Below, piece after piece: positions 25,038-33,303 of a stretch of 64,000 nucleotides of DNA (within the stretch, counting starts at the first letter, position 1; every line of letters begins with the position of its first letter). This stretch comes from Pacificoceanicola sp049341065. GTDB taxonomy: Bacteria > Pseudomonadota > Alphaproteobacteria > Rhodobacterales > Rhodobacteraceae. Location: the NCBI RefSeq assembly GCF_049341065.1, contig NZ_JBMPIX010000021.1, positions 9,915-73,914 of the forward strand, given 5' to 3'. The position numbers were made by a program, and so were the translations under genes. The notes under the pieces are model-generated. The model was not told where the DNA came from. It saw only the letters and a list, made by a program, of their open reading frames with translations, and made no database searches.

Positions 25038-26294
25038 ATGACCGAGGACGATGTAAAGGCGCTGCTGCGCCGCATGATGACGGCTGCCATCGCGGCAGCT
25101 GACCCGGCGATGGTTCTGGCACGGCACCTGCCTGAAAAGCCCACGAGTCGCTGCATCGTCATCGGCGCGGGCAAGTCAGCCGCGGCTATGGCGCGTGCCC
25201 TGGAGAAAGCCTGGCCCGATGTCGAGCTTTCGGGCATCGTCGTAACCCGCTTTGGCCACGCGGTCCCCACCGATCGCATTTCGGTGCGAGAAGCCTCCCA
25301 TCCCGTACCCGATGCGGCAGGCTTGGAAGCGGCACGCGACATTCTGCAAACGGCAAAAGCCGCCAGAAAGGGCGATCTGGTGATTGCGCTAATCTCGGGC
25401 GGCGGATCGGCGCTGATGCCGATGCCGACACCGCCGCTGACCTTGGAAGAGAAGATCACGGTCAACAAGCTGCTGCTGAAATCCGGCCTGACCATCGACG
25501 ATATGAACCGCGTTCGGCGCAGGCTGTCGAAGATCAAGGGTGGCGGGTTGGCTCAGGCTGCAAGTCCAGCGAGATTGGTGACTCTTGCGATCTCCGATGT
25601 CCCTGGCGACGATCCTGCGGCTGTTGCGTCTGGACCGACTGTGCCTGACCCCTCTTCGGGCGACGACCTCTCGCAGCTGGTCGACCGGCTTGGCCCGGAC
25701 CTGCCGTTGACTGCGCGTGAAATCCTTTTAGCTAAAGCCGAGAAAACCACTGATTTCGAGGTCGATTTCAGGATGATCGCGACACCGCAGATGTCGCTGG
25801 AGGCCGCAGCGACGGTGGCGCGAGAGGCTGGAGTGACGCCGGTTCTGCTGGGGGACGCCTTGGAAGGCGAGGCGCGCGAGTTGGGCATTGCCATGGCGGG
25901 CATCGCGAAATCTGTTGCCCGTCACGCTGCGCCAGCGCGTGCCCCGGTGGTCTTGCTGTCAGGGGGTGAGACAACCGTGTCCATTGGCGATACTTCCTCG
26001 GGGCGCGGCGGACGGAACACCGAGTTCCTGCTGAGCCTCGCGATTGCCCTGAACGGCCATCCCGGCATTCACGCCCTGGCGGTGGACACCGACGGAATCG
26101 ACGGCACCGAAGATGCCGCTGGTGCTGTGATCGGCCCAGACTTTCTGGAGCGCGCGCAAACAAAAGGCCTGGATGGCACTGTCAATCTGAGGAACCACGA
26201 CAGCTATTCGCTGTTCGAGGCCACTGGTGACCTGATTCGCACCGGGCCGACCCTAACCAATGTGAATGATTTCCGCGCCGTCGTGGTGCTTTGA
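25038..26294 (+). CDS. ttuD: Glycerate 2-kinase (TtuD/GckA, MOFRL family)
   Basis: A 418-residue glycerate kinase of the type once called hydroxypyruvate reductase. The N-terminal DUF4147 domain has CIVIGAGKSAAAMARALE and LISGGGSALMPMP; the C-terminal MOFRL domain has GGETTVSIG and GRGGRNTEFLLSLA. It phosphorylates glycerate to 2-phosphoglycerate with ATP. This position after tartrate dehydrogenase matches the ttu operons. The start at 25038 is 10 bases after the previous stop; the frame also opens inside the upstream gene. The product is exactly the substrate of the enolase two genes on. Confidence 0.9.
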   Translation: MTEDDVKALLRRMMTAAIAAADPAMVLARHLPEKPTSRCIVIGAGKSAAAMARALEKAWPDVELSGIVVTRFGHAVPTDRISVREASHPVPDAAGLEAARDILQTAKAARKGDLVIALISGGGSALMPMPTPPLTLEEKITVNKLLLKSGLTIDDMNRVRRRLSKIKGGGLAQAASPARLVTLAISDVPGDDPAAVASGPTVPDPSSGDDLSQLVDRLGPDLPLTAREILLAKAEKTTDFEVDFRMIATPQMSLEAAATVAREAGVTPVLLGDALEGEARELGIAMAGIAKSVARHAAPARAPVVLLSGGETTVSIGDTSSGRGGRNTEFLLSLAIALNGHPGIHALAVDTDGIDGTEDAAGAVIGPDFLERAQTKGLDGTVNLRNHDSYSLFEATGDLIRTGPTLTNVNDFRAVVVL

Positions 26295-26325
26295 CGCCTG
26301 CTCAGGCCTAACCGAAGGACATCCC

Positions 26326-27738
26326 ATGATCCGCGAAAGACGCGCCAAGATCGTTGCAACCGTTGGGCCAGCCAGCGCCTCGCCGTTCATGTTACGCAGC
26401 CTGTTCAACAAGGGGGTTGATACCTTCCGGCTGAATTTCAGCCATGGCGAACATGACATTCATGCGACCACCATCGCAGCAATCCGTGCTTTGGAAAGCG
26501 AGGTCGGCGTGCCGATTGGGATCCTCCAGGATTTGCAGGGACCGAAGATCAGACTTGGGCGAATTGCCGGTGGCGCTCGTATTCTCGACCGACATGAGAA
26601 GGTATGCTTTCTACCCGTTGAAACGGCCAAAGACGATACATGTCTGCCTTTGCCTCACCCTGAGATATTCGCGGCTATTGAGCTGGGCCATCGGGTGTTC
26701 ATCGACGATGGGCGCGTGCGACTTAGAATTACCGACAAGCAGGCGGGCAAACTTGAGGCCGAAGTCATCGAAGGCGGCAAGGTCAGCGACCGCAAAGGGG
26801 TCAACCTGCCCGACTGCGTGCTCGACTTGCCGGTGCTAACCGAAAAGGACCGAGCAGATCTTGAGTTCGGCCTTGCCCACGGCGTCGACTGGGTGGCGCT
26901 GTCTTTCGTGCAGAAATCCTCCGATCTCGATGAAATCGCCCGGATCATCGACGGCCGGGCTGGTCTGATCTCGAAGATCGAGAAGCCATCCGCGCTCGAC
27001 GGCATCGACGCGATCATCAACCGGTCCGATGCCATCATGATTGCCCGTGGCGACCTCGGCGTGGAAATCCCGCCCGAAGACGTGCCCGCGCGGCAAAAGG
27101 AAATCATCGCGCTGTGCCGCCGCGCCTGCCGCCCGGTGATCGTGGCCACGCAAATGCTGGAATCCATGACAGCCTCCCCCGCGCCCACCCGCGCCGAAGC
27201 GTCAGACGTCGCCACCGCAATCTATGATGGTGCCGATGCCGTGATGTTGTCGGCGGAGAGCGCGACCGGAGCCTATCCGTCTGAGGCCGTCGAGGTGATG
27301 GACCGGATCATCCGATCAACCGAAAGTCATGCGTTTTACACCAAGGCGATGACAGCCTCGCGCGAGCCATCACAGACGGATGCCGATGCCATTGCCGATA
27401 CTGGTGCAACGCTCGCATGCGCACTGCACGCAAAGTGCATCATGGCCTATTCCATGTCAGGGTTGACAGGCCTGCGCATTGCGGCACGACGTCCAAAACT
27501 GCCTTTGATCGTGATGACTCGCGACCAATCCGTATCGCGCCGAATGGCTTTGGTCTGGGGCGCCCGCTCGGTTCTGGAGGCGACAGCGGAGGACTATGAC
27601 AGCATGGTCGAAACAGCCAGGTCGGAATGCCAGCGCCTTCTGGCACCGAATGTCGGGGACAAGATGGTGGTCTTGTCAGGTGTCCCTTTCGGGCAAGTGG
27701 GAAGCACCAACAACATCCGTGTCGCGACCTTCCGCTGA
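26326..27738 (+). CDS. pyk: Pyruvate kinase
   Basis: A 470-residue pyruvate kinase, full length for the family. Visible features are IVATVGPAS at the N terminus, the FRLNFSHG cation-binding segment, the catalytic lysine in ISKIEKPSAL, ARGDLGVEIP and the signature VIVATQMLESM. It converts phosphoenolpyruvate and ADP to pyruvate and ATP. In Agrobacterium tartrate operons the corresponding gene is ttuE. The start at 26326 follows GAAGGA. The gap to the glycerate kinase is 31 bases, so it is cotranscribed. Confidence 0.93.
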   Translation: MIRERRAKIVATVGPASASPFMLRSLFNKGVDTFRLNFSHGEHDIHATTIAAIRALESEVGVPIGILQDLQGPKIRLGRIAGGARILDRHEKVCFLPVETAKDDTCLPLPHPEIFAAIELGHRVFIDDGRVRLRITDKQAGKLEAEVIEGGKVSDRKGVNLPDCVLDLPVLTEKDRADLEFGLAHGVDWVALSFVQKSSDLDEIARIIDGRAGLISKIEKPSALDGIDAIINRSDAIMIARGDLGVEIPPEDVPARQKEIIALCRRACRPVIVATQMLESMTASPAPTRAEASDVATAIYDGADAVMLSAESATGAYPSEAVEVMDRIIRSTESHAFYTKAMTASREPSQTDADAIADTGATLACALHAKCIMAYSMSGLTGLRIAARRPKLPLIVMTRDQSVSRRMALVWGARSVLEATAEDYDSMVETARSECQRLLAPNVGDKMVVLSGVPFGQVGSTNNIRVATFR

Positions 27739-27763
27739 TCAAAATGAACAAGGCTGAAACACC

Positions 27764-29041
27764 ATGAGCTCCATCATCGACATCCACGCACGCGAAATCC
27801 TTGACAGCCGGGGAAACCCTACTGTCGAAGTCGATGTCACCCTCGACGACGGCACGCTTGGCCGTGCTGCCGTGCCATCAGGGGCCTCCACCGGCTTGCA
27901 CGAAGCGGTTGAGCGCCGCGATTGTGATATGGCGCGCTACATGGGCAAGGGAGTTCTAGAGGCAGTGGCGGCGGTCAACACAGAGATCGCCGAGACCATC
28001 GTCGGCTTTGACGCTACCGAACAGGTGGCCATTGACATGGCCATGTGCGAACTCGACGGCACCGAAAACAAAGGTCGCCTTGGCGCAAACGCCATACTCG
28101 GAGTGTCGCTGGCCGTTGCCAAAGCAGCGGCCAAGTCCACCGGTCAACCGCTCTTTCGCTATGTCGGCGGAACTTCGGCACGCGTCTTGCCTGTGCCCAT
28201 GATGAACATCATCAATGGGGGAGAGCATGCCGACAATCTGATCGACATCCAGGAATTCATGATTGTGCCGGTTGCGGCGGCGAACATACGCGAAGCCGTG
28301 CGCATGGGCTCGGAAGTGTTCCACACGCTGAAAAAAGAGCTTTCGATGGCCGGCATGTCGACCGGCCTCGGCGACGAAGGCGGCTTCGCTCCAGAGATCG
28401 GCTCGACCCGCGATGCGCTGGATTTTATCCTCAAATCGATTGAGAATGCAGGCTACAAGCCTGGCGAGGACTTCTACCTGGCCATGGATTGTGCTGCGAC
28501 TGAGTACTACCGCGACGACAAATACAACATGAATGGCGAAGGCTTGTTGCTGACATCCGAGGAGAATGTCGACTACCTCGCGCGGCTCTGCGACGACTAT
28601 CCTATCGTCTCGATCGAGGATGGCTGTTCGGAAGATGATTGGGACGGCTGGAAGTTGTTGACCGACCGGCTGGGTGACAAGATTCAGCTCGTAGGGGATG
28701 ACCTGTTTGTGACCAACCCGGCGCGTCTTGCGATGGGCATCGAGCGGGGATGCGCAAACTCGATGCTGGTCAAGGTGAATCAGATCGGCACTCTGACCGA
28801 GACGCTCGAGGCCGTCGGTATGGCGCACCGCGCCCGCATGACCAATGTCATGTCGCATCGGTCGGGTGAGACCGAAGACTCTATCATAGCTGATCTCGCT
28901 GTTGCGACCAACTGTGGTCAGATCAAGACCGGCTCTCTTGCACGCTCGGACCGGTTGGCGAAGTACAACCAGTTGATCCGTATCGAAGAGATGCTGGGCG
29001 CGGTGGCCGAGTACGGAGGTAAGAGCATCCTGGTGAGCTAA
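27764..29041 (+). CDS. eno: Enolase (phosphopyruvate hydratase)
   Basis: A 425-residue enolase of normal length. N-terminal features are ARE(I)LDSRGNPTVEVDV and PSGASTG; the metal and catalytic region has VSIEDGCSEDDWDGW, LVGDDLFVTN, the catalytic lysine in LVKVNQIGTLTETL and SHRSGETEDSIIADLAV. It dehydrates 2-phosphoglycerate to phosphoenolpyruvate, linking glycerate kinase to pyruvate kinase. It follows pyruvate kinase by 25 bases. An enolase is not part of the classical ttuABCDE set, so its presence makes the block self-contained. It is presumably a second enolase besides a chromosomal housekeeping copy. Confidence 0.95.
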   Translation: MSSIIDIHAREILDSRGNPTVEVDVTLDDGTLGRAAVPSGASTGLHEAVERRDCDMARYMGKGVLEAVAAVNTEIAETIVGFDATEQVAIDMAMCELDGTENKGRLGANAILGVSLAVAKAAAKSTGQPLFRYVGGTSARVLPVPMMNIINGGEHADNLIDIQEFMIVPVAAANIREAVRMGSEVFHTLKKELSMAGMSTGLGDEGGFAPEIGSTRDALDFILKSIENAGYKPGEDFYLAMDCAATEYYRDDKYNMNGEGLLLTSEENVDYLARLCDDYPIVSIEDGCSEDDWDGWKLLTDRLGDKIQLVGDDLFVTNPARLAMGIERGCANSMLVKVNQIGTLTETLEAVGMAHRARMTNVMSHRSGETEDSIIADLAVATNCGQIKTGSLARSDRLAKYNQLIRIEEMLGAVAEYGGKSILVS

Positions 29042-29858
29042 GGCCAACTTAAGGCGATTGTATATTTGACAAACCTGTGTCGTGAGTGTCCGTCGTCGGG
29101 GTAACCTGACTCAAAGGACGTACAGGCTCCAAATAGAAAGCCAAGGTTGTCGATGCTTGTCCCGGTGTTTGGGACGAACTCTTCATATCTCAAATAGGTA
29201 CTTCTCAAAATTCGATAGCAGCGAAAGTCTGCTTCCCGCCCATCACGTCGAATGCTTAGACAAGTAATCCTTATAGTCGGCAGCGGAGTCACCTGCACAT
29301 TGACCTTGGGCTAAGCCTTGCGGCCTCCCCAGCTCGGCTTCGCGTGTCGCAGGGGAGAACGGCCCTTCGGTCCGTCGCGCATTCGGCCATGCGGCCTCAC
29401 CGCGGCGTTGCGCTTGGCGTCCCGGTTTGCCCGCCTCGCGAGCACGTTCCTCCCCGGCCGCTCCGCCGGATTGCGCTTTGGTCTGTTTTGGCCCGAGGCC
29501 AAAACGATCCCGCCGCTCCATCCGTCTCCCGCGTCCGGTCGGGCCGTTTGCCTGCTCGTGTCGGGCAAACCTACCGTCAAAACACACACACATGAGCGTG
29601 GAAGCATATCCTCCGGATGGCCCCCAAATCAGCCCGCGTCAAGGATCGCAAAACTTTTCGGCGGGGGCGGGGCATGTGGCGCGGGATGGTCCCGTGCGTG
29701 AGGGCGCGCATGTGTCCGGTGCTGCGCGCAGAAAACTTTTGCGCCCGGCAAGCCGGCGGCTGCGCCGTCCCTGACCCGGGCAGATTCGGAAACCAGGCAT
29801 TCGGCCATGCCCCCCACACTCACGTGGTGGCCTAGGAACCGAACACTGGAGACCAGAC
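29042..29858. other. Long non-coding region rich in inverted repeats
   Basis: About 817 bases without a convincing gene. The first 270 bases are moderate in GC. From about 29310 on, the sequence is very GC-rich with many short hairpins, for example TTTTGGCC-CGA-GGCCAAAA at 29486-29504 and a GTTTGCC/GGCAAAC pair near 29550-29575. AAAACTTTT occurs twice, near 29649 and 29730. Open frames here lack ribosome sites and differ in every frame. The region separates the metabolic cargo from the DUF2493 gene and could hold a replication or transfer origin, but no iterons were seen. Confidence 0.45.
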
Positions 29859-30788
29859 ATGGCTTACGACACCGCAAACACCTACGAGACGATCGAACTT
29901 TTCGGGCTGACCGAGAAGGACGCGCAGCTGCCGATCCCCGAGGATCACATCCTGACCGACCGCATCATCCGCGAGAGCTTCGAGGCTTTGCTCGGGCAGC
30001 TGCGCGGGACCGGGCTTGAAGCAGAGATCGAACCGCTGGCCCATGGGCTCGCGACGATCCTGCAGCGCCGCAAGGTGGCACTCGGCAAGGAGGTCGACCG
30101 CACCGCCGACAAGATCGGTGCGCTGGCAAAATCCCACGACGGATCGGAGATCGCCGAGACCGCGCTCGAAGAGGCGCAGGCGCGCTTTGTGCAGCTGCGC
30201 GAGATTGTCAGCGCCATCGAGGTAATGAGCGAGGCGGCGGCGGAATGCTACGAGGTCGAAACGGGCCACGCCTTCATCCCGGCAGCCGGGTCGCGCGCAA
30301 GCGTCCGGGCGCAAGAGACCGGGGCGGTCTTCGAGGCGCGGCAGCTGCTGGAGCAGCACGACCGTGAAACCGCCGAGAAGTCGAAAGTCGAGGGGGTGCC
30401 CCTGATCGTCTCAGGCGCCACCGACTGGACGGATGTTGATGTGATCTTCAACACGCTCGACAAGGTTCGCGAACGGATCAAGCAGAACCGCAATCAGGAG
30501 ATTTTCCTCTGCCACAAGGGTGGCAAGCACGGGGCGGAGATGATTGCGGCTCGGTGGGCCCGGGCACGCGGGATAGCACAGGCGCGCTTCGATCCGCGCT
30601 GGTCCGCGCATGGACGGGCGGCACCGTTCAAGTGCAATGACGAAATGCTGGACGACAAGTTCGCGGCGACGGGGGTTGTACTCTTCGGCGGCAATGGGGT
30701 CGCGCTGAACCTCGGGCAGAAGGCGGAAGCGAAAGGTCTGACGGTCATGCGGGTTGCGGACCCGGCGAAGAAGACCGCGGAGACGTGA
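29859..30788 (+). CDS. DUF2493 (YspA, SLOG-fold) protein
   Basis: A 309-residue protein. The N-terminal half (about 1-180) is helical. The C-terminal part is the DUF2493 domain of the SLOG superfamily: VPLIVSGATDWTDVDVIFNTLD, FLCHKGGKHGAEMIAARWA and the GNGVALNLGQKAEAKG segment. SLOG domains bind nucleotides or nucleotide-derived signals. These long DUF2493 proteins are a standard part of alphaproteobacterial conjugative elements, but their role is not established. The last 32 codons are duplicated at 31946-32041. Confidence 0.85.
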   Translation: MAYDTANTYETIELFGLTEKDAQLPIPEDHILTDRIIRESFEALLGQLRGTGLEAEIEPLAHGLATILQRRKVALGKEVDRTADKIGALAKSHDGSEIAETALEEAQARFVQLREIVSAIEVMSEAAAECYEVETGHAFIPAAGSRASVRAQETGAVFEARQLLEQHDRETAEKSKVEGVPLIVSGATDWTDVDVIFNTLDKVRERIKQNRNQEIFLCHKGGKHGAEMIAARWARARGIAQARFDPRWSAHGRAAPFKCNDEMLDDKFAATGVVLFGGNGVALNLGQKAEAKGLTVMRVADPAKKTAET

Positions 30789-30796
30789 ACATAGAG

Positions 30797-30821
30797 GGTC
30801 GCCTTCGGGCGGCCCTTTTTC
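30797..30821 (+). terminator. Rho-independent terminator after the DUF2493 gene
   Basis: GGGTCGCC (30797-30804) and GGCGGCCC (30809-30816) form a stem with one G-T pair closed by a TTCG tetraloop and followed by TTTTT. A diverged copy lies at 32049-32072. Confidence 0.75.
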
Positions 30822-30888
30822 CTTTTCTCATCGGCGTGACGGTGCCAAAAAAACCTTTTGCCTAGCAATTTTATTTTTTGATAGGTAT

Positions 30889-31938
30889 ATGCGTGCCAAG
30901 CAAAACTTGGAAATGATTGGCATGACCCCTCTCAGCAGCATCGCAATGAGCGCCTATACCGATCTGGTACGTCTTTTGAAGGACGACGCCTTGTCCGGTG
31001 TCGAAGGCAAGCCGACGCTCAAAGAGCGCGGCGACAAGGCCTATTGGTATGCGGCGCGCCGTGTCGGCACCGAAATGCGCTTCATCTATATCGGCGAGGA
31101 CAGTGACGAGACGCATGCACGTATCGACCGGATCGAGGAGCTGCGGGCGACCGCCAAGGATCGGCAGGCAGAACGGTCGCGGCTTGTTCGGCTCCTGCGC
31201 GCCGAAGGCATGACGCCCACCGATCGGGCGACCGGTTCCATCCTGTCGGCCATGGCCGCAGCCGGGACTTTCCGTTTGGGTGGCACCATCGTCGGAACCA
31301 ATGCATTTCGCCTCTATGAAGGCGAGCTTGGTATCCGTCTGCCAATTGGTGGTATGGCCAACACCGGCGACATCGACATCGCCCAGTTCGAAAAGCTCAG
31401 CGTGGCGCTGCAGGATCAGGTTGACCCCGGTCTGGCCGAGACCTTCTCGGCGCTCAAATTTGATCCCTTACCGGCTCTTGACCAAGGTCGGACCTGGCGA
31501 TGGTCCCAGGGCGGGAGTGGCCAGTTGGTCGAGTTTCTCACACCGGCGTTCGGGGATGAGACCATCCGTGATCTGCCAGCATTGGGCGTGAACGCCCAAG
31601 GATTGAACTATCTCAACTTCCTGATTGCCGAACCGATCCATGCGGCGGCGATCTATCGATCCGGCATACTCGTGCAGGTCCCGCGTCCAGAGCGCTATGC
31701 GATCCACAAACTGATCGTTGCTGATCGGCGGCGTGACGGGGCAGGGAGCCTCAAATCAGCGAAGGACCGCGAGCAAGCAGCCTTCCTGATCGAAGCGATG
31801 GCCGAGGACCGCCCTGATGATCTGTCCCGCGCCTATGCCGCTGCTCTGGAGGTTGGCCCGCGCTGGCGGGAGCACATCGGCAACTCGCTGAAGCGGATGC
31901 CTGAGACGAAACTAATCCTCGACGGGTTGGGAGTGTGA
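30889..31938 (+). CDS. GSU2403-like nucleotidyltransferase-fold protein
   Basis: A protein of up to 349 residues resembling the GSU2403 nucleotidyltransferase-fold family. The central part has GGTIVGTNAFRLYEG and a candidate metal-binding TGDIDIAQF (D-x-D); the C-terminal part has LNYLNFLIAEPIHAA and RSGILVQVPRPERYAIHKLIVADRR. Related folds act as toxins that modify tRNA or protein (AbiEii/MenT type), but no antitoxin is adjacent. The start is uncertain; ATGs at 30889, 30913 and 30922 are possible. The upstream AT-rich stretch could be its own promoter. The gene is bracketed by two copies of the DUF2493 3' end, so it looks inserted. Confidence 0.75.
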   Translation: MRAKQNLEMIGMTPLSSIAMSAYTDLVRLLKDDALSGVEGKPTLKERGDKAYWYAARRVGTEMRFIYIGEDSDETHARIDRIEELRATAKDRQAERSRLVRLLRAEGMTPTDRATGSILSAMAAAGTFRLGGTIVGTNAFRLYEGELGIRLPIGGMANTGDIDIAQFEKLSVALQDQVDPGLAETFSALKFDPLPALDQGRTWRWSQGGSGQLVEFLTPAFGDETIRDLPALGVNAQGLNYLNFLIAEPIHAAAIYRSGILVQVPRPERYAIHKLIVADRRRDGAGSLKSAKDREQAAFLIEAMAEDRPDDLSRAYAAALEVGPRWREHIGNSLKRMPETKLILDGLGV

Positions 31939-31945
31939 TTGCAGC

Positions 31946-32041
31946 AATGGGGTTCCCCTGAACCTCGGGCAGAAGGCGGAAGCCAAAGGCCTGACGGTCA
32001 TGCGGGTCGCCGATCCGGCGAAGAAGACTTCGGAGACTTGA
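31946..32041 (+). pseudogene. Duplicated 3' end of the DUF2493 gene
   Basis: Thirty-two codons in one frame (NGVPLNLGQKAEAKGLTVMR, then VADPAKKTSET) end in TGA and match the last codons of the gene at 29859-30788 almost residue for residue. The matching DNA runs on through the terminator hairpin. Differences are mostly at third codon positions, so the copies are diverged. It is a remnant left by insertion of the nucleotidyltransferase cassette. Confidence 0.8.
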
Positions 32042-32048
32042 ATTGAGA

Positions 32049-32072
32049 GGGTCGCGCTTGGCGCGGCCCTTT
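32049..32072 (+). terminator. Second copy of the DUF2493 terminator
   Basis: GGGTCGCGC (32049-32057) pairs with GCGCGGCCC (32061-32069) with one G-T pair, followed by TTT. It matches the terminator at 30797-30821 in position and sequence relative to the duplicated gene end. Confidence 0.6.
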
Positions 32073-32578
32073 CGTCATGTCTCATGGCGCGTGCGATCGG
32101 TCACACTTGATCGGCAGCTCACGGCGTCCAGCACCGTCATCCCTCTACCCAGCCCGTCAGAATTCGGCCCATCCGCATCGGTTCGGGCAGCGGGATGGTG
32201 CGCACCTAGCACATCGTCAGCAGCGCAAGACGCAAGGGGTCGAGACGCCGCACTTGAGGCTGAAGCCCTGCTCGACCCTCGGATGGTGTCGCGGAACATC
32301 GCACCCACGCGGGCGGGCTCCGTTAGCTCCCCGGCCAGGCTTGGCGGGACGCGGTCGCGGATGGTGGCGTCGGCGTGATGGCAAGGATCATCCGGATCAC
32401 TCCTTTTTGCTCATAGATGTGGATCGCACGGGGTCGGCCCAATCGTGCCCTGCGCTTCGCTCCGGCAAGCACAAATACGGCTTCCACGGCGGAGTCGCGG
32501 ACCCTCCGCATTTGCGCTTGCGACCGGGCCTCTTGCCCCCGTGCCGGGTGATCCCCATCGCAACAAGGAGTAATCCAA
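32073..32578. other. Intergenic region without recognised gene
   Basis: About 500 bases between the duplicated DUF2493 end and the small protein at 32579. Long open frames exist on both strands because of high GC, but none has a ribosome site or protein-like composition. No repeats or RNA gene signals were recognised. Confidence 0.5.
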
Positions 32579-32785
32579 ATGACCAACCACTACGTCGCCA
32601 CCGTCCCCGTCAAGTTCACCGATACCGATGGCCAGGAGCGCACCCGTTTTCAGCGAGTGGGTGCGATGTTCCGCAACACCCGCAACGGGGACGGCTCGGA
32701 GTTCTTCAGCCTCAAGCTCGACTTCCCGGTCGCGGTCTCGGAGCTGGTGATGTTCCCACCGAGCGCGAAAGATCCCCAGGACTAA
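32579..32785 (+). CDS. Small DUF736-like plasmid protein
   Basis: A 68-residue protein with AAGGAG before the ATG. Its core RVGAMFRNTRNGDGSEFFSL is followed by LDFPVAVSELVMFPP. The "RVG, glycine-rich turn, SL strand" order resembles one half of a DUF736 unit (compare the tandem protein at 16850-17578), so it may share that fold. It lies upstream of the mobilization genes. The function is unknown. Confidence 0.65.
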   Translation: MTNHYVATVPVKFTDTDGQERTRFQRVGAMFRNTRNGDGSEFFSLKLDFPVAVSELVMFPPSAKDPQD

Positions 32786-33303
32786 ATCCTCTGACGAGGA
32801 TGGGCCGCCCCAGGACGATCTTGGGGCGGCCCGATCCCTGTTCCAGGGATGCCGGTCCCTGCGCGTTCAACGGACGCACTCCGCCCGGAATGACCAGGCC
32901 GCGACAGACCGGCCCGTCAGCCTCAAGGGGGCCATCCACAAAAACCTATCGGCCAGGGCCTCCCGGTTTTTGCGGCAGAGATTTGGGGACCCAAATCTGG
33001 CCCTCCTTGACCCTGCCTGTCCGCCCTGTCGGTGGGGTTTGCGCCCGCCCGCGGTTCCGTCCGAACACATGCGCGTTCGGCCAGACCCTCGGGCGGGGCT
33101 GGTGGACGGGACCCCTAGGACAGGTGGTGCACCCGGTGGTGAGGGCGGCAGAGCCGCGTCCCTGCGGGCCGCGGGGGAAGCGGACACCAAGGCTGCCTGA
33201 GACTGAATGCGACGTAAGTATATAATTGACAGGTTGGTATATTATCGTAAGGTAGGGGCAGCCTTGGTGGAAGGTGGCAGGAAATAGGGGGTCTTTCTTC
33301 CGC
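32786..33303. other. Non-coding region upstream of the mobilization genes, candidate oriT
   Basis: About 518 bases just before the MobC-like and relaxase genes, where transfer origins often lie. It contains the hairpin GGGCCGCCCCA/TGGGGCGGCCC (32802-32812 and 32822-32832), a tight palindrome AGATTTGGG-GA-CCCAAATCT (32979-32998) and an AT-rich promoter-like segment (33212-33249). None of the open frames looks like a gene. Assignment as oriT is inference from position and structure. Confidence 0.4.
33237..33249 (+). promoter_or_regulatory. AT-rich operator-like motif before the mob operon
   Basis: GTATATTATCGTA is identical to 13 bases of the near-palindrome at 63885-63901 (read on the minus strand) and shares GTATATTATC with 59808-59822. 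It lies 55 bases before the MobC-like start in an AT-rich island within GC-rich DNA, so it is probably part of the promoter or its operator. Confidence 0.5.

Noticed and set aside
27956..29047. 363-codon minus-strand open frame
   Set aside because: Antisense to enolase; no protein-like features.
29311..29858. Several overlapping 60-127-codon frames on both strands
   Set aside because: All frames are open because of GC content and hairpins; none reads like protein.
32077..33225. 382-codon plus-strand open frame across a non-coding region
   Set aside because: Proline- and arginine-rich low-complexity text without start signal; it runs through the small DUF736-like gene in another frame.
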